From Akkermansiaceae bacterium (GTDB lineage: Bacteria; Verrucomicrobiota; Verrucomicrobiia; Verrucomicrobiales; Akkermansiaceae), in contig CAJJBQ010000001.1 of assembly GCA_905182405.1 (NCBI GenBank), positions 744,001-808,000 on the forward strand: a stretch of 64,000 nucleotides of DNA, given 5' to 3'. The stretch's first letter is position 1. Each line of letters starts with the position of its first letter. The notes below the pieces were generated by a model, which searched no databases, had not been told where the DNA came from, and saw only the letters and a list, made by a program, of their open reading frames with translations. Positions 26,089 through 34,213 of this stretch are shown here, piece by piece. Position numbers and translations under genes: made by a program.

Positions 26089-27036
26089 ATGAGCATTGCG
26101 GAACGAAACGCGAACCGGAGACATGGCCGGGAGATCGAAGGGATTACCGCCTGTCTCTTGCCCTTTGAAGAGGACGGGAGCATCGCGAAAGAGGCGTTCC
26201 AGGAGTCGGTTCGCCGGACGGAGGCGGCAGGGCTAAAATGCGCGGTCAATATGGATACCGGCTACGCCAATTATCTTACTGAGGACGAGCGCAACCAAGT
26301 CTTGGACTGGACGCGGGAAGCGCTGGGGTCGGATAAGCCCTTTGTCGCTGGGGTGTTCGTGGAAGGATTGGAAGGGGATCTGATCGACCTCTATCATCGG
26401 GGCGGTGATCAGATTGCGGCGCGTGGAGGCACCCCTATTCTTTTTCAAACGACGCGTTTTCACGACTGGGCCGCGGATAAAATTGTCGATCTCTACGCCA
26501 AGGTTTGTGCTCCTTATGAGGCGGTGCTTGGTTTTGAGCTAGGTAAGATTTTTGCGCCTAATGGGATGATTTATTCTGAGGAAATCGTAAGTGGATTGAT
26601 GAGGATTCCGTCGCTGAAGGGCATGAAACACTCGTCCTTGAGCCGCGATGAAGAACTCAAGCGCTTGGCGCTGCGTGATGAAATACGGCCTGATTTCCGG
26701 ATTTATACCGGCAATGATTTGGGTATCGATATGATCGAATATGGCTCCGACTACCTTTTGGGACTAGCGGCCTTTTGCCCGGAAAAATTCGCCGAGCGGG
26801 ACCGTCTCTGGCGCGAAGGTGATGAAGCATACTACGAGCTGAATGACGCTTTGCAATATCTCGGGAACGTCGCGTTCCGCCCGGCAGTTCCTGCCTATAA
26901 GCATAGCTGCGCAGTCTTTCAGCACCTTTTGAGTCGCATTCCGAGCAGTGAACCGCACCCAAGATGTCCTCGTCGACCTGAGTGGGAAGCTGGAATCCTG
27001 AGCGATTGCGCCAAGCGACTGGGCTACGAGATTTAA
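26089..27036 (+). CDS. dihydrodipicolinate synthase/N-acetylneuraminate lyase family protein
   Basis: A 315-residue TIM-barrel lyase of the DapA/NanA superfamily, which forms a Schiff base with a keto acid or keto sugar. The likely catalytic lysine is Lys180 in LKGMKHSSL. The N-terminal EGITACLLPFEEDGSI fits the phosphate/carboxylate loop of the family. It lacks the clean dapA pattern and heads a catabolic operon with a LacI regulator, an isomerase and a Gfo/Idh enzyme. A role in cleaving or dehydrating a sugar acid is therefore more likely than lysine synthesis. ATG 26089 was chosen over the GTG-type start at 26032 because the operator lies between them. Confidence 0.82.
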   Translation: MSIAERNANRRHGREIEGITACLLPFEEDGSIAKEAFQESVRRTEAAGLKCAVNMDTGYANYLTEDERNQVLDWTREALGSDKPFVAGVFVEGLEGDLIDLYHRGGDQIAARGGTPILFQTTRFHDWAADKIVDLYAKVCAPYEAVLGFELGKIFAPNGMIYSEEIVSGLMRIPSLKGMKHSSLSRDEELKRLALRDEIRPDFRIYTGNDLGIDMIEYGSDYLLGLAAFCPEKFAERDRLWREGDEAYYELNDALQYLGNVAFRPAVPAYKHSCAVFQHLLSRIPSSEPHPRCPRRPEWEAGILSDCAKRLGYEI

Positions 27037-28044
27037 ATGATGACGGAAAAAGGTGAGGGAGTGACGATGGCAGCCATCGCGGAAAAGGCCGGCGTGTCCA
27101 AGGCCACCGTTTCGCGTGCTCTGGCCGGGTCCATGCTCATTGGGGAAGCCGCGCGTGAGCAGGTTGAGCTGACCGCTCGCGAACTGGGTTATATTCGCCG
27201 CTCGGTGAAGCGGCCGAGGCAGCGGATCATTCTTACGGTGAAGCTGGTGCTTCCTCCTGAAGGGAATCGAAGCGCGCGTCTTTTCTACAGTTTTACTGAT
27301 TTGGTAGAAGGCTTGCAGAGAGGATTGAGTCCAGCGGGAGTGAACCTCATCGTGGAAAATGGCGGTTCTGGATTTGTGCCGTTTCCGCATAAAAAAGGGG
27401 GCGAGGTTGAAGCTTTTATTTTCGCCTTTCATCGTCCTTCGGCCCCGGTGCTGCGGGAGATCGAAAAGGCCGGATCACGGGTGGCGGTTTTGAACCGGTC
27501 GGTGCGTGGTGTTTCCCATGTGGTGAGTCATCATGAAGATGCGATGGCGCAAATTGCGCAGCACCTATTTGAGAAAGAGGTGAGTGGCAACTGCTGCTTC
27601 GTGGGTTACGGAGGGATCGAGGACGTTGTGAAAGAGCGACTGTCTGGCTTTGCCAAGGCCTGTGATACGCTGGGGATGACGTTTGATCGGGAAGTGGATC
27701 TTTGGATGCTTTCATCGCCGGACGAACTTACGGCTCCGGCTCTGAAGAAGCGTTTTCGATGCGGAACCCGCACCTTTGTGGGGGTGAATGATGTCATCGG
27801 CTCGCTGCTCGTGCAGCATGCGCGCGAGGCGGGGCTTCGTATCCCTCAGGACGTTTGTGTGACTGGTTGCGACAACGCGCCCATCCGGGATGTCACCTTT
27901 CCCCTTCTTACTACGGTGGATCTTTCGATACGTCAACTTGCGGAAGAAGCGGGGCGTAGTATCTATCTTGAAGTCGTGGAAGGAGCTGTGCGCAAGCGGG
28001 CCATTCTCGTCAAAGGCACTCTTCTCACAGGACAAAGTACATGA
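27037..28044 (+). CDS. LacI-family transcriptional regulator
   Basis: A 335-residue regulator. The N-terminal helix-turn-helix (VTMAAIAEKAGVSKATVSRA, residues ~9-28) is typical of LacI/GalR proteins. The periplasmic-binding-protein-like effector domain follows, with the expected VFVGVNDVIGSLL-type and VTGCDNAPI segments near the C-terminus. Its ATG follows the stop of the lyase gene with no gap, and it overlaps the next gene by 4 bp. It is probably the repressor that binds the palindrome in front of the operon, released by the pathway's substrate. Confidence 0.92.
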   Translation: MMTEKGEGVTMAAIAEKAGVSKATVSRALAGSMLIGEAAREQVELTARELGYIRRSVKRPRQRIILTVKLVLPPEGNRSARLFYSFTDLVEGLQRGLSPAGVNLIVENGGSGFVPFPHKKGGEVEAFIFAFHRPSAPVLREIEKAGSRVAVLNRSVRGVSHVVSHHEDAMAQIAQHLFEKEVSGNCCFVGYGGIEDVVKERLSGFAKACDTLGMTFDREVDLWMLSSPDELTAPALKKRFRCGTRTFVGVNDVIGSLLVQHAREAGLRIPQDVCVTGCDNAPIRDVTFPLLTTVDLSIRQLAEEAGRSIYLEVVEGAVRKRAILVKGTLLTGQST

Positions 28045-28868
28045 ATTATCAAGATCTCGCAGTTCATACTTTTACGACCAAACCGTGGTCCCTCGATGAA
28101 TGCATTGAAGGCTACGCCAAGCGCGGCATTGGCGGGATTTCCATTTGGCGCGAGACGCTGGAGGGAGAAGACCTTTGTTCGGTGAGCAAGCATTTGGATG
28201 ATGCCGGACTCACGGGGATTTCTTTGGTGAGAGGGGGCTTTTTTACCGGTAAAACAAAGGCCGAGCGTGATGCGGCCTTGGAAGAAAATCGGCAGGCTCT
28301 GCGGGAGGCTGCGATGCTTGAGCTGCCATCGCTCGTGCTCGTGTGTGGTGCGACGGTGGGTCAGACACCGTGGGGGAACTATCTACAGATCCGCGATGGA
28401 ATCGCGGCACTTGCCGACGAAGCGGAGGGCTTGGGTGTTCGTCTCCTCGTGGAACCCTTGCATCCGATCTACGCGGGGGACCGTTCTGGAATTTCTTCGC
28501 TGAAAGTGGCTAATAATCTTTGCGCGGAGCTGAACCATGCGAGCGTCGGTATTGCCTTGGATGTTTACCATGTCTGGTGGGAGCATGATCTCGCAGAACA
28601 GATCGATCGGGCGTCGCAAAACGGCTGGCTCGACACCTATCATATTTGCGACTTCAAACCCGATCAAAGCGACATCCTCCTGGATCGCGGGATCATGGGC
28701 GAGGGTTGCTGTCAGCTTGCGGAAATCGACAGGCTGATGTCTGAGGCGGGCTTCGATGGCTTCCGCGAAGTGGAGATTTTTTCCTCCAAATGGTGGGCGC
28801 GTGATCAGGACGAATTTCTTGATACCATTCTTCATTCATACGACCAAATTTACCGAGCAAAATCATGA
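28041..28868 (+). CDS. sugar phosphate isomerase/epimerase family (TIM barrel)
   Basis: A 275-residue xylose-isomerase-like TIM-barrel protein. The probable metal ligands are visible in order: Glu in LLVEPLHP, Asp in IALDVYHVWWE, His in TYHICDFKP and Glu in FREVEIFS. Family members isomerise or epimerise keto sugars or act on inositol derivatives (IolE/IolI-like). It overlaps both neighbours by 4 bp within the LacI-regulated operon. Exact reaction unknown. Confidence 0.85.
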   Translation: MNYQDLAVHTFTTKPWSLDECIEGYAKRGIGGISIWRETLEGEDLCSVSKHLDDAGLTGISLVRGGFFTGKTKAERDAALEENRQALREAAMLELPSLVLVCGATVGQTPWGNYLQIRDGIAALADEAEGLGVRLLVEPLHPIYAGDRSGISSLKVANNLCAELNHASVGIALDVYHVWWEHDLAEQIDRASQNGWLDTYHICDFKPDQSDILLDRGIMGEGCCQLAEIDRLMSEAGFDGFREVEIFSSKWWARDQDEFLDTILHSYDQIYRAKS

Positions 28869-30004
28869 GCACTGAAACGATAGGGATCATTTTAAATGGC
28901 GTCACGGGGCGCATGGGAACGAACCAACACCTGGTGCGCTCGATCTTAGCGATCCGCGAGCAAGGCGGGGTGGAGCTCGCAGACGGGACCCGCCTGATGC
29001 CGGATCCCATTCTCACTGGACGTAACGAAGCGAAGCTGAAGGCGCTCGCTGAGGAACATGGGGTGAAGAAGTATTCCACTGATCTCGATGCAGTGCTCGC
29101 GAATGACGCTTATCCGATTTTCTTTGATGCTTCGGGCACGCCTTATCGGATCAAGTTTCTTGAGAAGGCGATTGCGGCCGGAAAGCATATTTATTGCGAG
29201 AAGCCGACCGCGAACCGGTCATCGGAGGCCTACCGCATTGCTGATGTGGCCGAGGCCGCAGGCGTGAAGAATGGCACGGTGCAGGATAAGCTTTGGCTCC
29301 CTGGAATTCTCGCCTTTAAAAAACTGAAGGAGGAAGGTTTCTTTGGAGAGATTCTCTCGGTGCGCGGTGAATTTGGATACTGGGTTTTTTCGGGAAATGA
29401 TGAGAATCAGGCGCCCCAGCGCCCCAGCTGGAATTATCGTAACGAAGACGGCGGCGGCATCATTATCGATATGCACTGCCACTGGCGTTACGTCATCGAT
29501 CAACTCTTCGGTGAAGTGACGGACGTCTTCACTCATGCCGCGACTCATCTCCCCGAGCGCATCGGCGAGGACGGACAACCCTATCAGTGCACCGCAGATG
29601 ATGCCTCTTATGCCCTCTTTAAGACCAAGACGGGCGTCATTTGTCAGTTCAATTCTTCCTGGGGTGTGCGCGTGCGACGGGATGATTTGTTAACGATGCA
29701 GGTGGATGGAACGAAGGGGAGTGCCATTGTGGGCCTCAGAAAATGCTGGGCCCAGAGTCTCGAGAACACGCCAAGACCGGTGTGGAACCCGGATGTCGAC
29801 AGTCCGATCGACTATTATTCTAACTGGGATATCGTCGATCCAGGCCCTTGTGAAAATGCCTTCAAAGTGCAGTGGGAGCTCTTCCTTAAACACATAGCGC
29901 GGGATGAACCATTCCCCTGGACTCTGCGTGAAGGAGCCAAGGGAGTAGAGCTTGCGGAGAAGTCTTGGGAGAGCCATCGCTCAGGCTCTTGGGTGAGTGT
30001 GTGA
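28865..30004 (+). CDS. Gfo/Idh/MocA family oxidoreductase
   Basis: A 379-residue NAD(P)-dependent oxidoreductase. The Rossmann segment is unusual: after IGIILNGVTGRMG the loop is long, with an extra basic stretch before the acidic residue. The EKPT block (YCEKPTANRS) and the C-terminal domain with IIDMHCHWRYVIDQLFGEV (metal- or substrate-binding His) are family-typical. It is the last gene of the lyase-LacI-isomerase operon and probably oxidises the pathway's sugar substrate. Confidence 0.87.
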   Translation: MSTETIGIILNGVTGRMGTNQHLVRSILAIREQGGVELADGTRLMPDPILTGRNEAKLKALAEEHGVKKYSTDLDAVLANDAYPIFFDASGTPYRIKFLEKAIAAGKHIYCEKPTANRSSEAYRIADVAEAAGVKNGTVQDKLWLPGILAFKKLKEEGFFGEILSVRGEFGYWVFSGNDENQAPQRPSWNYRNEDGGGIIIDMHCHWRYVIDQLFGEVTDVFTHAATHLPERIGEDGQPYQCTADDASYALFKTKTGVICQFNSSWGVRVRRDDLLTMQVDGTKGSAIVGLRKCWAQSLENTPRPVWNPDVDSPIDYYSNWDIVDPGPCENAFKVQWELFLKHIARDEPFPWTLREGAKGVELAEKSWESHRSGSWVSV

Positions 30005-30065
30005 AAAATTTTAGCGATTCTCGCTTGCCCGTTATGGCCTGTCGGGTTGATTCTCTCTTCAGCAC

Positions 30066-30362
30066 ATGGAAACAGTCGTTCATATCCCCGAAACAAACAA
30101 AGCGTCTTCGATCATCGAAGTCGTCGCTGCCTTGAAAGAATACGACCTTAAAGCAGTTCACGATAAAAAGGATTGGGGTGACTGGATCAATCTTACCGGA
30201 GAAAAGACCGTCATCAGTATCGAGTCCGAGCGCGGCATGAGTCGTAAGGCAACGATCGAGTATGCCGAGGGCGAAGACGACCATCTTGAGATTCCAATCA
30301 TCAGCGCATTCCGTGAATTGGGATGGTTTGGAACGGATGAGGATGGCGAGTATCGCTTGTAG
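30066..30362 (+). CDS. small acidic protein of unknown function
   Basis: A 98-residue soluble protein with no family that I recognise. It mixes short beta-like segments (ISIESERGMSRKATIEYAEG) with an acidic C-terminus (GTDEDGEYRL). It starts 61 bp after the Gfo/Idh gene and is followed at once by a strong terminator, so it may be the last gene of that operon or have its own promoter. Confidence 0.7.
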   Translation: METVVHIPETNKASSIIEVVAALKEYDLKAVHDKKDWGDWINLTGEKTVISIESERGMSRKATIEYAEGEDDHLEIPIISAFRELGWFGTDEDGEYRL

Positions 30363-30387
30363 GAATTTTTTCTCTCATCAGAGCAAC

Positions 30388-30420
30388 AAAGCCCGCTTCA
30401 TTTTGAAACGGGCTTTTTTA
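30388..30420 (+). terminator. Rho-independent terminator
   Basis: The stem AAAGCCCG pairs with CGGGCTTT across a 13-base loop and runs into TTTTTTA. It ends the transcript of the small acidic gene and separates it from the glucosylglycerate operon. Confidence 0.88.
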
Positions 30421-30424
30421 TTGC

Positions 30425-30448
30425 CCAAGATTCAGAAGTGAATCTTGG
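30425..30448. promoter_or_regulatory. perfect 10-bp inverted repeat before the glucosylglycerate operon
   Basis: CCAAGATTCA, spacer GAAG, TGAATCTTGG. It begins 4 bp after the terminator above and ends 30 bp before the first operon gene. It has no T-run, so it is not a terminator. It may be a regulator site or a 5'-UTR hairpin. Confidence 0.5.
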
Positions 30449-30478
30449 CATGGTCTAAGCTAGACTCTCTCTCTGCCG

Positions 30479-31255
30479 ATGGTTTTTTCCCCAAGTAAAA
30501 AGGTTCTCGTGGTCACTGACCTCGATGGATGCCTCTTGGATCATCACGATTACAGCTACTCGGAAGTCCTTCCTGTCTTGGAAAGGCTGGCGACGTTTGG
30601 GATCCCGGTGGTGGCAAACACAAGCAAAACGCGAGGGGAGTGGCTCGCGATGCGGGATCGGTTTTTAAATGAGGCTGCTTTTGTGGTCGAAAATGGCTCC
30701 GCCGTTATTTTTCCAGATCGGGAAGATGAGCTTCTGGGGTCCTCGCGTGAGGAGATCAATCTCGTCCTCGATTCACTCAGGGAGGAGTTTCACTTTGAAA
30801 CCTTTCAAGACCTGGGATTGACCGGAGTGATCGAGCACACCGGTCTTGCGAAAGAAGACGCCATTCTTGCGTCGGAACGCGAATTCAGTGAACCGCTTGT
30901 CTGGAAGGATTCGGCGGAGCAAGAACTGCGCTTCTGTGAGGAAATTGCCCGCCGGGGATTGACCGCCCTTGCGGGAGGTCGCTTTTTGCATGTCCTGGGA
31001 GCAACCAACAAGGGCAAGGCTCTCGAGATTTTGCGCTCATATTATGGAGCTAATTTCGTGATTGCTCTCGGCGACAGTCCCAATGATGTGACGATGCTTG
31101 ATCGGGCAGATGTTGGCTGCATCATTCCTAACGCCAGCAGTATGCCTCTTTTAGTGAGTAAAGCCCCCCGCGTTCTTCGGAGTGAAGGGCACGGGCCGAG
31201 TGGCTGGGCTGAGCTGATGACGCCTCTCCTCGACGAACTTTCCCCTCAATCTTAA
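30479..31255 (+). CDS. glucosyl/mannosyl-3-phosphoglycerate phosphatase (HAD-IIB, MpgP-type)
   Basis: A 258-residue HAD phosphatase of the MpgP/YedP group. The nucleophile Asp14 and Asp16 lie in VVTDLDGCLL, the Thr-Lys area is ANTSKTR, and the C-terminal HAD motif is IALGDSPNDVTML. Family enzymes remove phosphate from mannosyl- or glucosyl-3-phosphoglycerate. Because the next gene is a GpgS-type synthase, the substrate here is most likely glucosyl-3-phosphoglycerate, giving glucosylglycerate. First gene of a four-gene operon. Confidence 0.88.
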   Translation: MVFSPSKKVLVVTDLDGCLLDHHDYSYSEVLPVLERLATFGIPVVANTSKTRGEWLAMRDRFLNEAAFVVENGSAVIFPDREDELLGSSREEINLVLDSLREEFHFETFQDLGLTGVIEHTGLAKEDAILASEREFSEPLVWKDSAEQELRFCEEIARRGLTALAGGRFLHVLGATNKGKALEILRSYYGANFVIALGDSPNDVTMLDRADVGCIIPNASSMPLLVSKAPRVLRSEGHGPSGWAELMTPLLDELSPQS

Positions 31256-31263
31256 TCAATTTC

Positions 31264-32493
31264 ATGTCAGATTTTCACCAAAGCGGAAGCATTACCACCC
31301 TTCACAATCTCACCGATCGACCCATCGATGAGATGGAAGCCGAGCTCGTCGAATTTTCGAAGAAGCGGCCTATGGCGCTCATTCTCCCTTCGCTTTTTTC
31401 GGAACTCGAAGGAGATGCGCTGCCTCACATCGTCGAGGAATTGAAAAAGGTACCCTATCTCGGTGAAATCACCATTGGCCTTGATCGGGCTTCGGAAGAT
31501 GAATACCGCCACGCCCTTAAATTTTTTGACGGATTGCCGCAGCATAAGCGCGTCCTTTGGAACGATGGCCCCCGTCTTCGCGCGATCGATGCCGAGCTGC
31601 AAGATCATGGGCTTTCTCCCGTCGAGGCAGGGAAGGGGAGGAATGTTTGGTTTTGCTTGGGCTACACCATTGCCCGGGACCAAGCGGAAGCGATCGCGCT
31701 GCATGATTGCGATATCGTGACCTACGATCGGTCTCTGCTCGCTCGGCTCATCTATCCCATGGCCCATCCGAATTTCAGCTACCAGTATGCGAAAGGTTAT
31801 TATCCCCGGGTGGCAGAAGGTAAGTTGAACGGGCGCGTCACCCGACTTCTCGTCACGCCTCTTCTTCGCTCCCTGGAACAAGTGCTGGGAGCGAATGACT
31901 ATCTCTCGTTTTTACATGAATTCCGATATCCGCTCGCGGGCGAGTTTTCCTTCCGTCGGGGCGTCGTTCCCGATATCCGAATTCCAAGTGACTGGGGTCT
32001 CGAAGTGGGGATCCTATCCGAGATGTACCGGAACTATTCTCCGAACCGCATCTGTCAGGTGGATATTGCAGATCGTTACGATCATAAGCACCAGGAGGTG
32101 TCGGCTGAAGATCAAACGAAGGGCCTCTCGAAGATGTCAGTTGATATCTGTAAGCTTATTTTTCGAAAACTAGCGACCGAGGGAGAGGTGCTGAACAAAG
32201 CCTTCTTCAGGGCTGTCAAGGCAGCTTACTTCCGCAATGCTCTCGATTATGTGGAGCGCTATAAAAATGACGCGCTCATGAATGGTCTGAAGATTGATGT
32301 GCACGAGGAAGAAAAGGCAGTTGAACTCTTCGCCCAGAATATCATCGGAGCCGGGAAGGTCTTTGTCGATTCCCCGATGGAGCGGCCCTTTATTCCAAGT
32401 TGGAGCCGCGTCAATAGTGCCCTCCCGGATATTTTTCCACGACTCGTGGAAGCCGTGGAAGCTGATCATCAAGAATTTTCTGTCTCCTCATGA
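31264..32493 (+). CDS. gpgS: glucosyl-3-phosphoglycerate synthase (GT81, GpgS-type)
   Basis: A 409-residue GT-A glycosyltransferase. The metal-binding DxD-type motif is D148-C-D150 in ALHDCDIVTYD. The N-terminal ALILPSLFSELEG and the KGYYPRVAEGKLNGRVTRLL block are as in GpgS enzymes, which transfer glucose from a nucleotide-glucose donor to 3-phosphoglycerate. It starts 8 bp after the phosphatase gene and overlaps the phosphorylase gene by 4 bp. Together with the phosphatase it would make the osmolyte glucosylglycerate. Confidence 0.87.
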   Translation: MSDFHQSGSITTLHNLTDRPIDEMEAELVEFSKKRPMALILPSLFSELEGDALPHIVEELKKVPYLGEITIGLDRASEDEYRHALKFFDGLPQHKRVLWNDGPRLRAIDAELQDHGLSPVEAGKGRNVWFCLGYTIARDQAEAIALHDCDIVTYDRSLLARLIYPMAHPNFSYQYAKGYYPRVAEGKLNGRVTRLLVTPLLRSLEQVLGANDYLSFLHEFRYPLAGEFSFRRGVVPDIRIPSDWGLEVGILSEMYRNYSPNRICQVDIADRYDHKHQEVSAEDQTKGLSKMSVDICKLIFRKLATEGEVLNKAFFRAVKAAYFRNALDYVERYKNDALMNGLKIDVHEEEKAVELFAQNIIGAGKVFVDSPMERPFIPSWSRVNSALPDIFPRLVEAVEADHQEFSVSS

Positions 32494-34211
32494 GCCCTCT
32501 GGATCAGCTTTTAGAAAGGATCACCAATCATCTCGTCGTTATATATGGAGAGGGTGATCACGAGGCTCTCCGTGACGGACTTGTTGATGCGATGCACCTG
32601 CGTGAGCATTTTTACGAACCTGTTCCCTACAGCGATCACTGGTCTGAGCGTGATGTCACCCTCATCACCTATGGCGATAGTATTGTTGGGGAGGGCAAGC
32701 CCCTGCATGTTCTCCATGAGTTCTTAGGGAAACATCTCGAAGGAATTCTGAGCACGGTGCACATCCTGCCCTATTTTCCTTCGACCTCTGATGACGGGTT
32801 CGCAGTTTCTGATTACCTGGGCGTCAATCCAGAGCTCGGTGCTTGGGAGGACATCGAAGCGATCGCTTTCGAGTATCGACTGATGTCGGATCTTGTCGTG
32901 AATCATTGCTCCGCTTCGCACGAGTGGTTCCAGCAATATCAACGGGGCGAGGAGCCGGGCGCTTCATTCTTTATCGAGGCTTCTCCTGAGGAAGATCTTT
33001 CTGCGGTCATCCGGCCACGCACCATACCACTTCTTCGTCCCACCGGAGACAAGCATGTTTGGTGCACCTTTGGGCACGATCAAATTGATCTGAACTTTCG
33101 TGAACCGCGGCTTCTACTGGAGTTGGTGAAAATCATTCGTGGGCATCTCGATCACGGTATTTCCATGTTTCGACTCGATGCTATCGCCTTCGTTTGGAAA
33201 GAGATCGGGACTTCCTGTATCAACCTTCGGCAGACTCATGAAATTGTCCGCTTGTTCCGCACTCTGATCGAGCACGTGAAGCCGGATGGGGTCATCATTA
33301 CCGAAACGAATATCCCCAATCGCGAGAATCTTTCCTACTTCGGAAACTTCAACGAGGCCCACAGTATCTACAATTTTTCCCTCCCTCCGCTTCTTTTGCA
33401 TGCTCTCTCGACCGGGACCTGTCTCTATCTGCGGCGATGGCTGATGAGCATGCCTCCGGCGCAACCCGGGACGACTTACTTTAACTTTATCGCTTCACAC
33501 GATGGTATTGGTTTACGGCCTGCCGAAGGACTTCTCGGGATCGAACAAATCGACGAACTGGTGGAAAAGATGAAGTCGAATGGCGGTCGAGTTTCTGAGC
33601 GGACCCTTCCTGATGGGTCAACGCGGCCCTACGAAATCAATATTAGCCTCTTTGACGCATTTCAGGGTGACGATGGTCTGGGCGAAGCGCGCTTCCTTTG
33701 TGCGCATTCTGTCTTGTTGGCATTGGAAGGGATGCCGGCCTTTTATATCCACAGCCTCTTGGGTACTCGGAATGACGAAGCCAAGGCGGAGGCATCGGGG
33801 CACAATCGTCATATCAACCGCCATCAATGGGATGCTGCCGCTCTCGAAGAGGCCCTTGCCGATCCGGGGAATCCCCACGCGCGTGTCCTTTCTAAACTCA
33901 AGAAACTCATTGAGATCAGAACGTCCCAAAGCTCATTTCATCCCAATGCGACGCAATTTACCCTTCACCTGGGGGAAGAGGTTTTTGGACTCTGGAGGCA
34001 ATCGCTGGATCGCCGTCAAAATATTTTCTGCCTCCACAATCTTTCTGACAAGGAGAAGATTATTCCGCTCACGAGTGTCAATCTCGTGACGACTGATGAG
34101 TGGTTTGATCTCTTAAGTGGCCAAGATCTTAGTGAGGAAATGACCGAACTCAGATTCGCTCCTTATCAATCGATGTGGCTTGCGAGTAAGCTCAAAGTCT
34201 TACCTTATTAG
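32490..34211 (+). CDS. GH13_18 phosphorylase, probably glucosylglycerate phosphorylase
   Basis: A 573-residue GH13 enzyme of the sucrose-phosphorylase-like subfamily. The nucleophile is Asp230 (MFRLDAIAF), the acid/base is Glu272 (VIITETNIPN) and the third acid lies in FIASHDGIGLRP. Members phosphorolyse sucrose, sucrose-6-phosphate, glucosylglycerol or glucosylglycerate. Placement between gpgS and glycerate kinase argues for glucosylglycerate + phosphate to glucose-1-phosphate + D-glycerate. It overlaps gpgS by 4 bp and precedes the kinase by 2 bp. Confidence 0.85.
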   Translation: MSPLDQLLERITNHLVVIYGEGDHEALRDGLVDAMHLREHFYEPVPYSDHWSERDVTLITYGDSIVGEGKPLHVLHEFLGKHLEGILSTVHILPYFPSTSDDGFAVSDYLGVNPELGAWEDIEAIAFEYRLMSDLVVNHCSASHEWFQQYQRGEEPGASFFIEASPEEDLSAVIRPRTIPLLRPTGDKHVWCTFGHDQIDLNFREPRLLLELVKIIRGHLDHGISMFRLDAIAFVWKEIGTSCINLRQTHEIVRLFRTLIEHVKPDGVIITETNIPNRENLSYFGNFNEAHSIYNFSLPPLLLHALSTGTCLYLRRWLMSMPPAQPGTTYFNFIASHDGIGLRPAEGLLGIEQIDELVEKMKSNGGRVSERTLPDGSTRPYEINISLFDAFQGDDGLGEARFLCAHSVLLALEGMPAFYIHSLLGTRNDEAKAEASGHNRHINRHQWDAAALEEALADPGNPHARVLSKLKKLIEIRTSQSSFHPNATQFTLHLGEEVFGLWRQSLDRRQNIFCLHNLSDKEKIIPLTSVNLVTTDEWFDLLSGQDLSEEMTELRFAPYQSMWLASKLKVLPY

Positions 34212-34213
34212 TC

